Below are positions 1 through 8,137 of a stretch of DNA of 64,000 nt, piece by piece. Source of the stretch: JBHENC01 sp051000345 (GTDB taxonomy: Bacteria; Acidobacteriota; Blastocatellia; Pyrinomonadales; Pyrinomonadaceae); NCBI GenBank assembly GCA_051000345.1, contig JBPCOJ010000038.1, positions 37,034 to 101,033 of the forward strand. Reading direction: 5' to 3'. Under the pieces are notes generated by a model. It was not told the origin of the DNA. It ran no database searches and saw nothing but the letters and a program-made list of their open reading frames with translations. The position numbers and the translations under genes were made by a program. How positions within the stretch are numbered: position 1 is the stretch's first letter; every line of letters starts with the position of its first letter.

Positions 1-1322
1 GTTTCATCCAATTGCGCTTTGATGGATTCAATCTTGATTTTATTGATTACTTCCTCGGCGAAACCATACGTCAAAAGATTTCTCGCAAGGTCAGAATGCA
101 GGCCGCGACTAAGCAGATAAAAAAGTTCTTCTTCCTCTAGCTGCCCGACGGTCGCGCCGTGCGAGCACTTCACGTCGTCCGCGTAAATCTCTAGCTGCGG
201 TTTCGTATCGACGCGCGCTTCCGGTGAAAGCAATAAATTGCGGTTCGTTTGAAAAGCATTGGTTTGTTGCGCATCTACGCGAACGAAAATTTTGCCGTTA
301 AAGACGGCGCGCGATTTGCCGTCGAGAATGCCTTTGTAAAGCTGGTGGCTGGTGCAGTGCGGCACGCGATGATCAATTATAGAATGCGTGTCCGTGTGCT
401 GGCCTGTCGTGACGAGATACAATCCGTCAACGGCGCACTCCGAGCCTTCAGCGTCCAGCTTAACGAGTATGTCATGCCGCGAAAGCTCTGCGCCGAGCGT
501 GATCGTCGTCGAATTGAAACGGCTGTCGCGTCCTAATTCGGCGTTGGTCGCGGCAATATGAAAGCTTTGCGCGCTCTCGCGCTGCACTTTATAATGTTCG
601 AGGCGCGCATTGTCTTCAACGAAGATTTCGACGACGGCATTCGTCAGATAAACGCCGTCCTGAGCGCTTGCGTAAGATTCGATGACTGTCGCCGCGCTTC
701 CCTTTTCGGCAACGATAACGACGCGCGGGAAAGACGCTTGCAGCGCATCATCGCCCTTTATATCGGAGAGAAAAAGTAAATGTATGGGCGCACCCACTTG
801 CGCGTCTTTCGGGATGCGCAAGTACGCGCCATTCTCTATAAAAGCCGTGTTGAGAGCGGTAAAAGGATTCGCATTATAATCGGCCTGCCGCGCAAGTCGC
901 TCGCGCAAAACAATCTGGTGCGTTTCGTTTTCCAGCGCTTCCGCAAGGCTCATTGCAACAATGCCCTGCGGCAAATCGCCGAGCGAAGAAAGCGCGGTTT
1001 GAAAGACTCCGTTGACGAAAACCATCTGGCTGTCGCGCGCTTCCGGGCAAGCGTATTGCTCGATTGCCGTGCTGTTTGCACGCGCCGATTCTTCGTTGCC
1101 GGAAACAGTTTGAGCAAACTTCGTCTTAGCAATCTGCGCGATGTTCGTGTATTTCCATTCTTCATCGCGCGTTGTCGGAAACCCTGTTTGCTCGAAACGA
1201 TCAAAGGCGTTTTCGCGTAAACGATTAATCCATGCCGCACTGCCGCGCGCTTCCGCACGCTGCTGAAGCGACTGAAACGCCGCGACGTAAGAAACGCTTT
1301 CCTTCATGGCTCGAGTTGACAT
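1..1322 (-). CDS. sufD: Fe-S cluster assembly protein SufD (partial, C-terminus cut by window edge)
   Basis: SufD is the beta-helix scaffold subunit that joins SufB and SufC in the cytoplasmic SufBC2D complex where Fe-S clusters are assembled. Reading from ATG 1322 (second in-frame ATG at 1307), 440 codons run without a stop to the window edge, close to the usual SufD length, so only a few residues are missing. Family marks are 'EEWKYTNI' (residues 54-61) near the N-terminus and, near the end, 'KCSHGATVGQL' followed by 'FYLLSRGL'. It starts 9 nt after sufC stops, so it is the distal known gene of the rrf2-sufBC operon. Whether sufS or sufU follows cannot be seen. Confidence 0.95.
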   Translation of the reverse strand, partial: MSTRAMKESVSYVAAFQSLQQRAEARGSAAWINRLRENAFDRFEQTGFPTTRDEEWKYTNIAQIAKTKFAQTVSGNEESARANSTAIEQYACPEARDSQMVFVNGVFQTALSSLGDLPQGIVAMSLAEALENETHQIVLRERLARQADYNANPFTALNTAFIENGAYLRIPKDAQVGAPIHLLFLSDIKGDDALQASFPRVVIVAEKGSAATVIESYASAQDGVYLTNAVVEIFVEDNARLEHYKVQRESAQSFHIAATNAELGRDSRFNSTTITLGAELSRHDILVKLDAEGSECAVDGLYLVTTGQHTDTHSIIDHRVPHCTSHQLYKGILDGKSRAVFNGKIFVRVDAQQTNAFQTNRNLLLSPEARVDTKPQLEIYADDVKCSHGATVGQLEEEELFYLLSRGLHSDLARNLLTYGFAEEVINKIKIESIKAQLDE

Positions 1323-1331
1323 CTTTCTCGC

Positions 1332-2123
1332 TTATCCCTGCTGCGCCGCAGTTGCCGCGCCGCTTACGCTTTCAGGCGCGCCCGTGCCTTTGATCCAATC
1401 GTAGCCTTTTTCTTCCAACTCTAAAGCCAATTCCTTGCCACCGGATTTGACGATGCGCCCGCCCGATAAGACATGCACATAATCCGGCACGATGTAATTC
1501 AAGAGACGTTGATAGTGTGTTACGAGCACAATGGCGTTGTCTTTCGTGCGCAGTTTATTAACGCCTTCGGAGACGATGCGAAGCGCGTCTATGTCGAGGC
1601 CGGAATCCGTTTCGTCCAGCACGGCGAGTTTCGGTTGGAGCACGGCCATCTGCAAAATCTCGTTGCGCTTTTTCTCGCCGCCCGAAAAGCCTTCGTTGAC
1701 CGAACGCGACATCAAACCGGCGTCCATTTCCACAACCTGCGCGCGCTCCGCGAGTAAATCCTTGAACTCGAGCGGGTCTAATTCCTCTTCGCCGAGATGC
1801 TTGCGCTTTTCGTTGTAGGCGAGCCGCATAAACTGCGAGTTCGAGACGCCCGGCACTTCAACCGGATATTGAAAGGCGAGGAAAACTCCTTCGCGCGCGC
1901 GCTCGTCAGGCGAAAGTTCGAGCAGATTCTTGCCTTCAAATAGCACTTCGCCGCTTGTGACTTCGTAAGACGGATGTCCCGCCAGAATTTTGGCGAGCGT
2001 GGATTTGCCGGAACCGTTCGGCCCCATGATCGCGTGAATTTCGCCTTTGTTAATCGACAGGCTGATGCCCTTCAGAATCTCATTGCCGTCAACCGTCGCA
2101 TGTAAATCTCGTATCTCTAACAC
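1332..2123 (-). CDS. sufC: Fe-S cluster assembly ATPase SufC
   Basis: SufC is the ABC-type ATPase of the SufBC2D scaffold; ATP hydrolysis drives the rearrangement needed for Fe-S cluster assembly. The 263-residue protein has Walker A 'GPNGSGKST' (34-42), the ABC signature 'SGGEKKR' (about 150), Walker B running into 'LDETDSGLD', and the switch histidine in 'VTHY'. 'EKKRNEILQ' is characteristic of SufC rather than of transporter ATPases. The start is a GTG at 2123 with GGAGA upstream. It lies 93 nt after sufB; that gap is filled by a heptamer-repeat hairpin. sufD follows after 9 nt. Confidence 0.97.
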   Translation of the reverse strand: MLEIRDLHATVDGNEILKGISLSINKGEIHAIMGPNGSGKSTLAKILAGHPSYEVTSGEVLFEGKNLLELSPDERAREGVFLAFQYPVEVPGVSNSQFMRLAYNEKRKHLGEEELDPLEFKDLLAERAQVVEMDAGLMSRSVNEGFSGGEKKRNEILQMAVLQPKLAVLDETDSGLDIDALRIVSEGVNKLRTKDNAIVLVTHYQRLLNYIVPDYVHVLSGGRIVKSGGKELALELEEKGYDWIKGTGAPESVSGAATAAQQG

Positions 2124-2143
2124 TATGGTTTCTCTCCAGAGTT

Positions 2144-2219
2144 GTCAGTGAGCAGTGAACGGTGGTCAGTAAAAATTACTTGTACTGACCACCGTTCACC
2201 GTCCACTATTCACTAATTA
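2144..2219. repeat. Heptamer-phased inverted repeat between sufB and sufC
   Basis: Consecutive imperfect 7-mers (gtcagtg, agcagtg, aacggtg, gtcagta) run into a short A/T-rich centre and then into their inverted counterparts (ctgacca, ccgttca, ccgtcca, ctattca). Positions 2155-2171 and 2183-2199 are a perfect 17-bp inverted repeat with an 11-nt loop. The sufB stop codon (2217-2219) lies at its edge. It sits inside the suf operon, where the transcript would fold into a strong hairpin without a following U run. It belongs to the same family as nine other loci in this window. Confidence 0.85.
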
Positions 2220-3653
2220 TCCAACACTGCCTTCGAGTTTTAGCCCGAGCAGTCGCTGCGCTTCGACGGCGAATTCCATCGGCAGTTCGCGGAAGACTTC
2301 CTTGCAGAAGCCGTTGATGATGAGCGATACGGCGTCTTCGTGCGAAAGGCCGCGCTGCATCAAGTAAAACAATTGATCTTCGCTGATGCGTGACGTGGAC
2401 GCTTCGTGTTCGACCTTCGATGAATTGTTCATCACTTCGATGTACGGAAACGTATTTGCGCCGCAAGTCGAGCCGATCAGCATCGAATCGCACTGCGTAT
2501 AATTGCGCGCGCCTTCCGCCTTCGGCATTACTTTGACGAGGCCGCGATAAGAATTATTCGACTTGCCCGCCGAAATGCCTTTCGAGACAATCGTCGAGCG
2601 CGTGTTCTTGCCCAAGTGAATCATCTTCGTGCCGGTATCGGCCTGTTGCGCGTGATTGGTTAAAGCGACGGAATAAAATTCGCCGATTGAATTGTCGCCC
2701 TGCAAAATGCACGAAGGATATTTCCAAGTAATCGCCGAGCCTGTTTCAACCTGCGTCCAAGAAATCTTGGAATTCTTACCGGCGCACTTGCCGCGTTTGG
2801 TGACGAAGTTATAAATGCCGCCTTTGCCTTCTTCGTCGCCCGCGTACCAATTCTGCACCGTCGAATATTTGATCTGCGCATTATCGAGCGCGATGAGTTC
2901 GACGACTGCCGCGTGCAATTGATTCTTATCGAACTTCGGCGCGGTGCAGCCTTCCAAATAAGAGACGTGCGAATTTTCTTCGGCGATGATGAGCGTGCGC
3001 TCAAACTGTCCAGATTCAGAATTGTTGATGCGGAAATAAGTCGATAAATCCATCGGGCAGCGCACGCCTTTAGGGATAAAAACGAACGAGCCATCCGTGA
3101 AGACAGCGCTGTTCAAGGCTGCGAAGTAATTATCGTTTGCCGGAACGACCGAGCCTAAATACTTCTTGATGAGTTCGGGATGCTCCAGCACCGCTTCCGA
3201 GAACGAGCAAAAAATCACGCCATGCTTGCGCAGCTTTTCTTTGTAAGTGGTAGCGACGGACACCGAATCGAACACGGCATCGACGGCGACGTTCGCTAAT
3301 TGCTTTTGCTCGTTCAAGGGAATGCCGAGTTTCTCGAAGGTGCGCAAAAGTTCAGGATCGACTTCGTCCAGGCTCGCTTTTTTCTCTTTCTGCTTCGGCG
3401 CGCTGTAATAAATGATGTCCTGATAATCTACTTTCGGATACTTCAAATTCGCCCAGTAGTTCGGCTCGTCCATCGTCAGCCAGTGGCGATAGGCTTTGAG
3501 ACGAAATTGCAACAGCCAGTCCGGTTCATTCTTTTTCGCGGAAATCAAACGCACGGTTTCTTCGGTTAATCCGCGCGGAATCATGTCCGACTCGATGTCC
3601 GTGACGAAACCGTATTTGTATTCCTGATTGGCAAGTACCTCAATGGTGCTCAT
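2217..3653 (-). CDS. sufB: Fe-S cluster assembly protein SufB
   Basis: SufB is the main scaffold subunit of the SufBC2D complex. The 478-residue protein matches the family along its length: N-terminal helical part with 'PRGLTEETVRLISAKKNEP' (27-45), a long beta-helix core, the 'ARNYTQCDSMLIG' segment that holds a cysteine conserved in SufB, and the C-terminal 'SEDQLFYLMQRGLS' and 'NGFCKEVFRELP' motifs. Start ATG 3653 has an AAGGAAAG stretch upstream. It follows the Rrf2 regulator by 84 nt on the same strand and is probably expressed from the promoter in front of that regulator. The last codons touch the heptamer repeat at 2144-2219. Confidence 0.97.
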   Translation of the reverse strand: MSTIEVLANQEYKYGFVTDIESDMIPRGLTEETVRLISAKKNEPDWLLQFRLKAYRHWLTMDEPNYWANLKYPKVDYQDIIYYSAPKQKEKKASLDEVDPELLRTFEKLGIPLNEQKQLANVAVDAVFDSVSVATTYKEKLRKHGVIFCSFSEAVLEHPELIKKYLGSVVPANDNYFAALNSAVFTDGSFVFIPKGVRCPMDLSTYFRINNSESGQFERTLIIAEENSHVSYLEGCTAPKFDKNQLHAAVVELIALDNAQIKYSTVQNWYAGDEEGKGGIYNFVTKRGKCAGKNSKISWTQVETGSAITWKYPSCILQGDNSIGEFYSVALTNHAQQADTGTKMIHLGKNTRSTIVSKGISAGKSNNSYRGLVKVMPKAEGARNYTQCDSMLIGSTCGANTFPYIEVMNNSSKVEHEASTSRISEDQLFYLMQRGLSHEDAVSLIINGFCKEVFRELPMEFAVEAQRLLGLKLEGSVG

Positions 3654-3737
3654 AACTGTTTTGCGCTTTCCTTTTCAACTAAATCTTCGTTTGAAATTTT
3701 GTTCGACTCAACGCTCGCTCGAAATTCTCAAGTTTCC

Positions 3738-4229
3738 TCAAAGCCGTTTCGCGGCGGGCTGTGAAGCATTCGACGCGGCAAGTTTCTGTATCTGATGAAG
3801 CATTGCGCCGACGTTCGCTTCCGTGCCGACAAGCTGCGCGAGCGTAACGCCGTAAAGCGCCGCCTGCACGACTTCATGTAAATTGACGATCACGGAACGT
3901 ATGCCGCAATCGCCTTTGTGAACGCATGTGTCGAGCACGCCCGCGTAAGAATCGCAGTGTCCTGCCACTTCATCATCGTCCAGCACTTTGATAATCTCGC
4001 TCAAGCGAATTTCCGAAGCCGGGCGCGCCAGACGATACCCGCCGCGCGTGCCTCTGAGCGACTGCACAAGCCCAGCCTTGTTAAGCAGCCAGAGCAGCTT
4101 GCCCGCGTTGGCGACGGAGATGCCTTCGCGCTCGGCAATCTGCGCCAGCGACAGCGATTCGCCCTCGCTCAATTGAGCCAGTTGCAGTAAACAACGCAGC
4201 CCGTATTCTTCCTGTGCAGAGACTTTCAT
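3738..4229 (-). CDS. Rrf2-family transcriptional regulator of the suf operon
   Basis: Rrf2 proteins (IscR, RsrR, SufR-type) are winged-helix regulators that often sense an Fe-S cluster. This 163-residue protein begins with the typical 'MKVSAQEEYGLRCLLQLA', has the recognition region 'GISVANAGKLLWLLNKAGLV' and the wing 'RGTRGGYRLARPASEI'. Three cysteines in 'CDSYAGVLDTCVHKGDC' (about 102-118, spacing C-x9-C-x5-C) are candidate cluster ligands; the first spacing is longer than the C-x5-C-x5-C of E. coli IscR. It is the first gene of the suf operon, and a dyad overlaps its own promoter, so autoregulation is likely. Direct evidence is family and position; the cluster type is inference. Confidence 0.93.
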   Translation of the reverse strand: MKVSAQEEYGLRCLLQLAQLSEGESLSLAQIAEREGISVANAGKLLWLLNKAGLVQSLRGTRGGYRLARPASEIRLSEIIKVLDDDEVAGHCDSYAGVLDTCVHKGDCGIRSVIVNLHEVVQAALYGVTLAQLVGTEANVGAMLHQIQKLAASNASQPAAKRL

Positions 4230-4279
4230 TCGGCTTCTGCTTTCATTGAATTCGACTTAACGAATCGGTTAAGAAAGCT

Positions 4280-4308
4280 ATTGTAAACATACCTTACTAT
4301 TAAGTCAA
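4280..4308 (-). promoter_or_regulatory. Sigma-70-type promoter of rrf2-suf operon
   Basis: On the minus strand TTGACT (4308-4303) and TACAAT (4285-4280) are separated by exactly 17 nt, giving a transcription start near 4273 and a leader of about 45 nt before the rrf2 ATG at 4229. The two hexamers differ from consensus at one position each. Confidence 0.8.
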
Positions 4309-4312
4309 GATT
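4289..4312 (-). promoter_or_regulatory. Candidate Rrf2/IscR-type operator overlapping the -35 region
   Basis: Read on the minus strand, AATCTTGACT and AGTAAGGTAT flank TAAT; the halves pair at 6 of 10 positions and match the IscR type-1 pattern (GACT ... AGT ... GGTAT). The dyad covers the -35 hexamer and most of the spacer, the right place for repression of rrf2 and suf when the regulator carries its cluster. Assignment to the adjacent Rrf2 protein is inference from position and pattern. Confidence 0.6.
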
Positions 4313-4430
4313 CCAAGCGCTTGAAAATAAAGATGATAAGGCTACTCTAGGCAGAGGCAAATACTTAAGAAAACTGGATTGTCTTAGTAGCAAGGGCTTC
4401 TTTCTGCCCGCTTGTTTACATAAATGAGTT

Positions 4431-4450
4431 GCAGGGACAAGCCGCTGCCC
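4431..4450. repeat. REP-like palindromic repeat copy
   Basis: A 20-nt stretch whose 17-nt core (4431-4447) is repeated exactly in reverse complement at 48429-48445, with a one-mismatch partner at 48473-48490. Here only one arm is present, 15 nt downstream of the TonB-C gene stop. Small size and position outside genes resemble a REP-type element. Confidence 0.5.
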
Positions 4451-4465
4451 GACACAAGAACAAAC

Positions 4466-5692
4466 TCACAGCGCGAAGTTGAAACTGATAAAGCCTGCGA
4501 CGCGCGTCGGTTGACCGTCAACGAGCGTCGGGCGAAATTTCCAACGGCGCGCGGCTTCCTGCGCAGACAATCTTAGTAACTGCGGCCCGTTGGTGCGCTC
4601 CACGCTCGTCACAGCGCCTTTTTCATCCACCACCAGATAAACCGTCACGACGCCTGCGACGCGTGCGCTTTTCGCCGTCGGCGGATACGAGGGCGAGACC
4701 TTTTGCGTTGCGTTGTCAATCAGCGACCCGACATTCAGCAGCCCGTTCGGATTAGCGGCGGCAGTTTGCCTTGCAGCCGTAGACGAAGCATCTCTCGACG
4801 TTGAAGAAGCGGCAGCGTCACCTTTCGTTTTGGTAGCTGTTGTGTTAGAGCGGCTTGCGGTGGAACGCGTATTAGAGTTTGGAGAAGCAGCGGCACGGCT
4901 GCCTTTGTTATCGCTCGCTGTAATTTGATTGTTGACACTGGGGACAACATTATCGGCGGCGGCAGAGGAAGTGCGCGGCATCGCTCCGCGTGAGGTCGCA
5001 ACGCGTGTTTCATTAGCGGCGAGTTTCTGGCGCGCTTCTGCAAACTCGCGCTGCCATTGAGAGCGCTCGCGTTCGTTGCGCGCTAATGATCCGCGCACGC
5101 TCGATACGTCTTCGAGAAGCGCGACGGAATCATTACTTTTTGGGTCTTCGCTGCTGATGTTTTTGGCTTGGTCGGCGACGCGTTCGAGCAGCAAGCGCAG
5201 CCGGTCAAGATCATTAACGGCTTCGGGCGGCAATTCTTTGTCGGCGACGTTAATGCCAAACTCACGATAGCGTTCGAGATGCGCGCGCGCGCCGTTGACG
5301 GTTTGCCCTGCGAGCGCAAAATAAGAGCGCGTGGAATTTTCGTCTTGCGCCACACGCGCCTTGTATGTGCCGTCGAGCACCGCTCCGGCGCGCGTGTAAT
5401 CTCCCTGTTCGAGATAAATGCCCATCAGCATAATGCGCGCAACATCTCTAATGGATGAATCCGTCGCTGCGCTGTGGATCGCGTCAAGCTCCGTCGCGGC
5501 GGCAGCCAGATCGTGCGCGGCGGCTAAGGCACGGGCGCGCGCAACGCGACGCTGCATCGCGTCGGCGGAGGTCGGCACAACAACAGCAGATTGCGCGCCG
5601 ACGCTTGCGGTACTTGCTAAGAGAAAAGCGCCCGATAAAAATGCGGCTTTACCACCTCGCAGAGAGGCGTGCAGAATATTTTCTTTCTTCAC
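4466..5692 (-). CDS. Exported TonB C-terminal domain protein
   Basis: A 408-residue protein from GTG 5692, chosen because GGAG lies 9 nt upstream and the product then begins with a good export signal (KK...; hydrophobic 'FLSGAFLLASTASVGAQ'). The middle has helical TPR-like sequence and a coiled stretch, then an Ala/Ser/Thr/Asn-rich linker with low complexity. The C-terminal 90 residues are a TonB-C domain: 'SYPPTAKSARVAGVVTVYLV' leading to 'WKFRPTLVDGQPTRV'. Unlike classical TonB it has no N-terminal anchor for ExbB/ExbD apart from the signal sequence, so it may be a periplasmic TonB-C protein and not an energy transducer. It closes the minus-strand run after the amidohydrolase gene. Confidence 0.8.
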   Translation of the reverse strand: MKKENILHASLRGGKAAFLSGAFLLASTASVGAQSAVVVPTSADAMQRRVARARALAAAHDLAAAATELDAIHSAATDSSIRDVARIMLMGIYLEQGDYTRAGAVLDGTYKARVAQDENSTRSYFALAGQTVNGARAHLERYREFGINVADKELPPEAVNDLDRLRLLLERVADQAKNISSEDPKSNDSVALLEDVSSVRGSLARNERERSQWQREFAEARQKLAANETRVATSRGAMPRTSSAAADNVVPSVNNQITASDNKGSRAAASPNSNTRSTASRSNTTATKTKGDAAASSTSRDASSTAARQTAAANPNGLLNVGSLIDNATQKVSPSYPPTAKSARVAGVVTVYLVVDEKGAVTSVERTNGPQLLRLSAQEAARRWKFRPTLVDGQPTRVAGFISFNFAL

Positions 5693-5820
5693 TCGTGCAA
5701 ACTCCGTGAATGTCGAAGACAAGAATGTGAGAGATTCTTGCGCCCCGTTTTATTATAGCTAACCTATAAAGCTATTATGACCCTTCGACACGCTTGCAAT
5801 CAAGTCGCAGCAAAGCGTTT

Positions 5821-7260
5821 TTAATTCTGCGCGCTCGTCGCGGCGAGACTTTTGACGATACGCTCGCGGTACAATAGAGCGCGCCGCTTCGCATCTTCTT
5901 CGTCGAGCGTCAAAAGTTTACGGTCACGCATCACGACGCGCCCATCTATTATCACGGTTCGCACGTCCGCCGCCTTCGTCGCATACACAAGCTCGGAATA
6001 AATGTTGTAACTGGGCGTTTGGTGCAGCGCGTTCAAATCGACAAGCACGATGTCGGCGCGCTTGCCAGCTTCGAGTGAGCCGATGAAGCGTTCCATGTGG
6101 AGCGCGCGTGCGCCGCGCAAGGTCGCCATCTCGAAAGCTTCGCGCGCCGTCACGACTTTCGGATCGAGCGTCACGACTTTGTGAAGCTTCGCCGCCGTAT
6201 CCATTTCTTCCCACATATCCAGATCGTTATTCGACGCCGCGCCGTCCGTGCCGAGTCCGAGTCGCACGTCTGCGGCGAGCATTTGCGGGACGGGCGCAAC
6301 GCCCGAAGCGAGTTTCATGTTTGACTGCGGATTATGAACAACACCGACGCCGAACTTTTGCAGCAACCGAATTTCATCCGCGCTTGCATAAATGACATGC
6401 GCGGCGACAACGCGATCATTCAAGAAACCAATGCGCGCCAGATACGCAACGGGCGATGCGCCGTGATCTTTAATGATGTCCGCGACTTCCTTGCGCGTCT
6501 CCGCAACGTGAATCACGATGGGCGCATTCGTGCGATCCGAAAGAGCGCGCACGGCCTTTAAGTGTTCTTCGGAAACAGTGTAGGGCGCGTGCGGCGCAAT
6601 CGCCGGAGTAATGAGCGAATGATTGCGCCACTTGTTGATGAAGCGCTCCGTATACGCCATCGCTTCGGCATTCGTTTTGTTATCCGGGACGGGAAAATCA
6701 ATGACGGTTTCGCCGAGCAGAGCGCGCACGCCCGCCTTCGCCGTTTCGTCTGCAACCGCGTCCTCGAAGTAATACATATCGCAGTAGGTCGTCGTGCCGC
6801 CGCGAATCATTTCGGCGAGGCCGAGCTTTGTTCCGGCGCGCACGAAATCTTCTGTGACGTTTTTCGCTTCTGCCGGAAAAATGTATTTCGTTAGCCACTC
6901 CTGCAAATCCAGATCGTCCGCGAGGCCGCGAAACAACGTCATAGGAATGTGCGTGTGGCCGTTGATGAGACCGGGAACGACGGCACGCCCGCGTGCGTCA
7001 ATCGTTTCCCGCGCCGCGTACTTGGCTTCGATTTCCGCGCGCGCGCCGACGGCGACAACGCGCCCGTTTTGGACGGCAATCGCGCCATCTTCGATTACAC
7101 GCCGCGACGCGTCCATCGTCACAACTGTGCCGCCGCTCACCAATGTGTCAACGCGTGTGCGCGCGGACTGCGCCGCCGGAGCGAGCGAAGCCGAATGGAT
7201 CAGCGTCAGCAAAATTGCCGCCGCCGCTCGTAAGTGTTTTAACATGCCGGATAACATCAC
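5821..7260 (-). CDS. Exported amidohydrolase, SAH/MTA deaminase-like
   Basis: A 479-residue metal-dependent hydrolase of the TRZ/ATZ type. Metal-site motifs are visible: 'NGHTHIP' (HxH, about 99-105), 'HAPYT', 'HVAETR' and 'GTDGAASNND'; the last is typical of S-adenosylhomocysteine/methylthioadenosine deaminases. That fits the neighbouring nucleoside salvage genes, but family members also act on other amines, so the substrate is uncertain. The first 34 residues ('LKHLRAAAAILLTLIHSASL...') look like a Sec signal, which is unusual for this enzyme class and suggests a periplasmic place of action. ATG 7260 and ATG 7245 are both possible starts. It follows the PsiE-like gene by 10 nt. Confidence 0.85.
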   Translation of the reverse strand: MMLSGMLKHLRAAAAILLTLIHSASLAPAAQSARTRVDTLVSGGTVVTMDASRRVIEDGAIAVQNGRVVAVGARAEIEAKYAARETIDARGRAVVPGLINGHTHIPMTLFRGLADDLDLQEWLTKYIFPAEAKNVTEDFVRAGTKLGLAEMIRGGTTTYCDMYYFEDAVADETAKAGVRALLGETVIDFPVPDNKTNAEAMAYTERFINKWRNHSLITPAIAPHAPYTVSEEHLKAVRALSDRTNAPIVIHVAETRKEVADIIKDHGASPVAYLARIGFLNDRVVAAHVIYASADEIRLLQKFGVGVVHNPQSNMKLASGVAPVPQMLAADVRLGLGTDGAASNNDLDMWEEMDTAAKLHKVVTLDPKVVTAREAFEMATLRGARALHMERFIGSLEAGKRADIVLVDLNALHQTPSYNIYSELVYATKAADVRTVIIDGRVVMRDRKLLTLDEEDAKRRALLYRERIVKSLAATSAQN

Positions 7261-7270
7261 GTTTCGTAAT

Positions 7271-7699
7271 TTATTTGGGTCTGCCGGGCAGAAAGTAAAA
7301 GCGCACGACGAGCAGCAGCGCGAGCGCCGTCGTTCCCATTAAGAGATCGAGCGTCATTGCATCGGGCGCGACGAGTTTGCGCGCGACGACGAAGATAATC
7401 ACTTCGATGGCGGCGCTTGTGCGATGAAAGAGTAACAGCAAACCGAGTTCGGCGGCGATGCCGATCAGCAAAATATCTTCGATCAATTTTTGCAACAGCA
7501 AATGCTCGTCTGTCGCCGGATGCCACAGTTGCGGAAAGACGCGTATCAAGACATCGACAGCCGTCACTGCGGCGGCGGCGAGAATTACGACGGCGAGCAG
7601 CGAAAGAAACATGTGAATCGCGTTTCCGACGTAACGATTAAAAGCACGCTCGAAAACTGTGCCTTCGCCGACTCCGCTCTCATCCTTTTGTTCACTCAT
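7271..7699 (-). CDS. PsiE-family inner-membrane protein
   Basis: The 142-residue protein has four hydrophobic segments (about 29-50, 70-88, 93-110 and 118-137) with short loops and fits the phosphate-starvation-inducible PsiE family, whose function is not known. Marks seen are the acidic/charged 'LLQKLIEDILLIGIAAEL' around the second segment and 'VIIFVVARKLV' in the third. The gene lies 9 nt after cdd and 10 nt before the amidohydrolase, so it appears to be cotranscribed with nucleoside salvage genes. A link to phosphate released by nucleoside breakdown would be speculation. Confidence 0.75.
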   Translation of the reverse strand: MSEQKDESGVGEGTVFERAFNRYVGNAIHMFLSLLAVVILAAAAVTAVDVLIRVFPQLWHPATDEHLLLQKLIEDILLIGIAAELGLLLLFHRTSAAIEVIIFVVARKLVAPDAMTLDLLMGTTALALLLVVRFYFLPGRPK

Positions 7700-7708
7700 C
7701 AGGGAACG

Positions 7709-8137
7709 CTACTTTCCGAACGCTTCGTCTGCAAGAAATTCCGCGTCAAAGGCGTGCGGAAGCAATTCCTTCATCCGTAGAGACCTCACCAGCCCGCGCC
7801 CGTTGGCGAGAATCAATTCGATGTCGCCGCAAAATTCCCAGATTATCTGACGGCACGCGCCGCACGGCGGCGTCACGTCCTTGTGCGTATCAGCCACGAT
7901 AACGAGTCGCTTGAATTCGCGCTCGCCTTCGGAAACAGCCTTGAAGATGGCGACGCGCTCGGCGCACATCGTCAAACCGTAGCTCGCATTTTCAATGTTG
8001 CAGCCGGAGTAAATTTGATTGTCAATTGTTTCCAACGCCGCGCCGACCTGAAAATTCGAGTATGGCGCGACGGCGCGCGTGCGTGCTTCCTGCGCAACGT
8101 GGATCAAGTGTTGCAGTTCATCGGGCGAAGTGTTCAT
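7709..8137 (-). CDS. cdd: Cytidine deaminase
   Basis: Cytidine deaminase converts (deoxy)cytidine to (deoxy)uridine in pyrimidine salvage. The 142-residue length is that of the homotetrameric form. Catalytic and zinc residues are visible: 'CAE' (57-59, Cys ligand and catalytic Glu) and 'PCGACRQ' (two Cys ligands); 'PYSNFQVGAAL' and 'GCNIENASYG' bind the nucleoside. Its start overlaps the end of udk by 4 nt (ATGA at 8134-8137), so translation is probably coupled to uridine kinase, the next enzyme acting on its product. Confidence 0.96.
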   Translation of the reverse strand: MNTSPDELQHLIHVAQEARTRAVAPYSNFQVGAALETIDNQIYSGCNIENASYGLTMCAERVAIFKAVSEGEREFKRLVIVADTHKDVTPPCGACRQIIWEFCGDIELILANGRGLVRSLRMKELLPHAFDAEFLADEAFGK

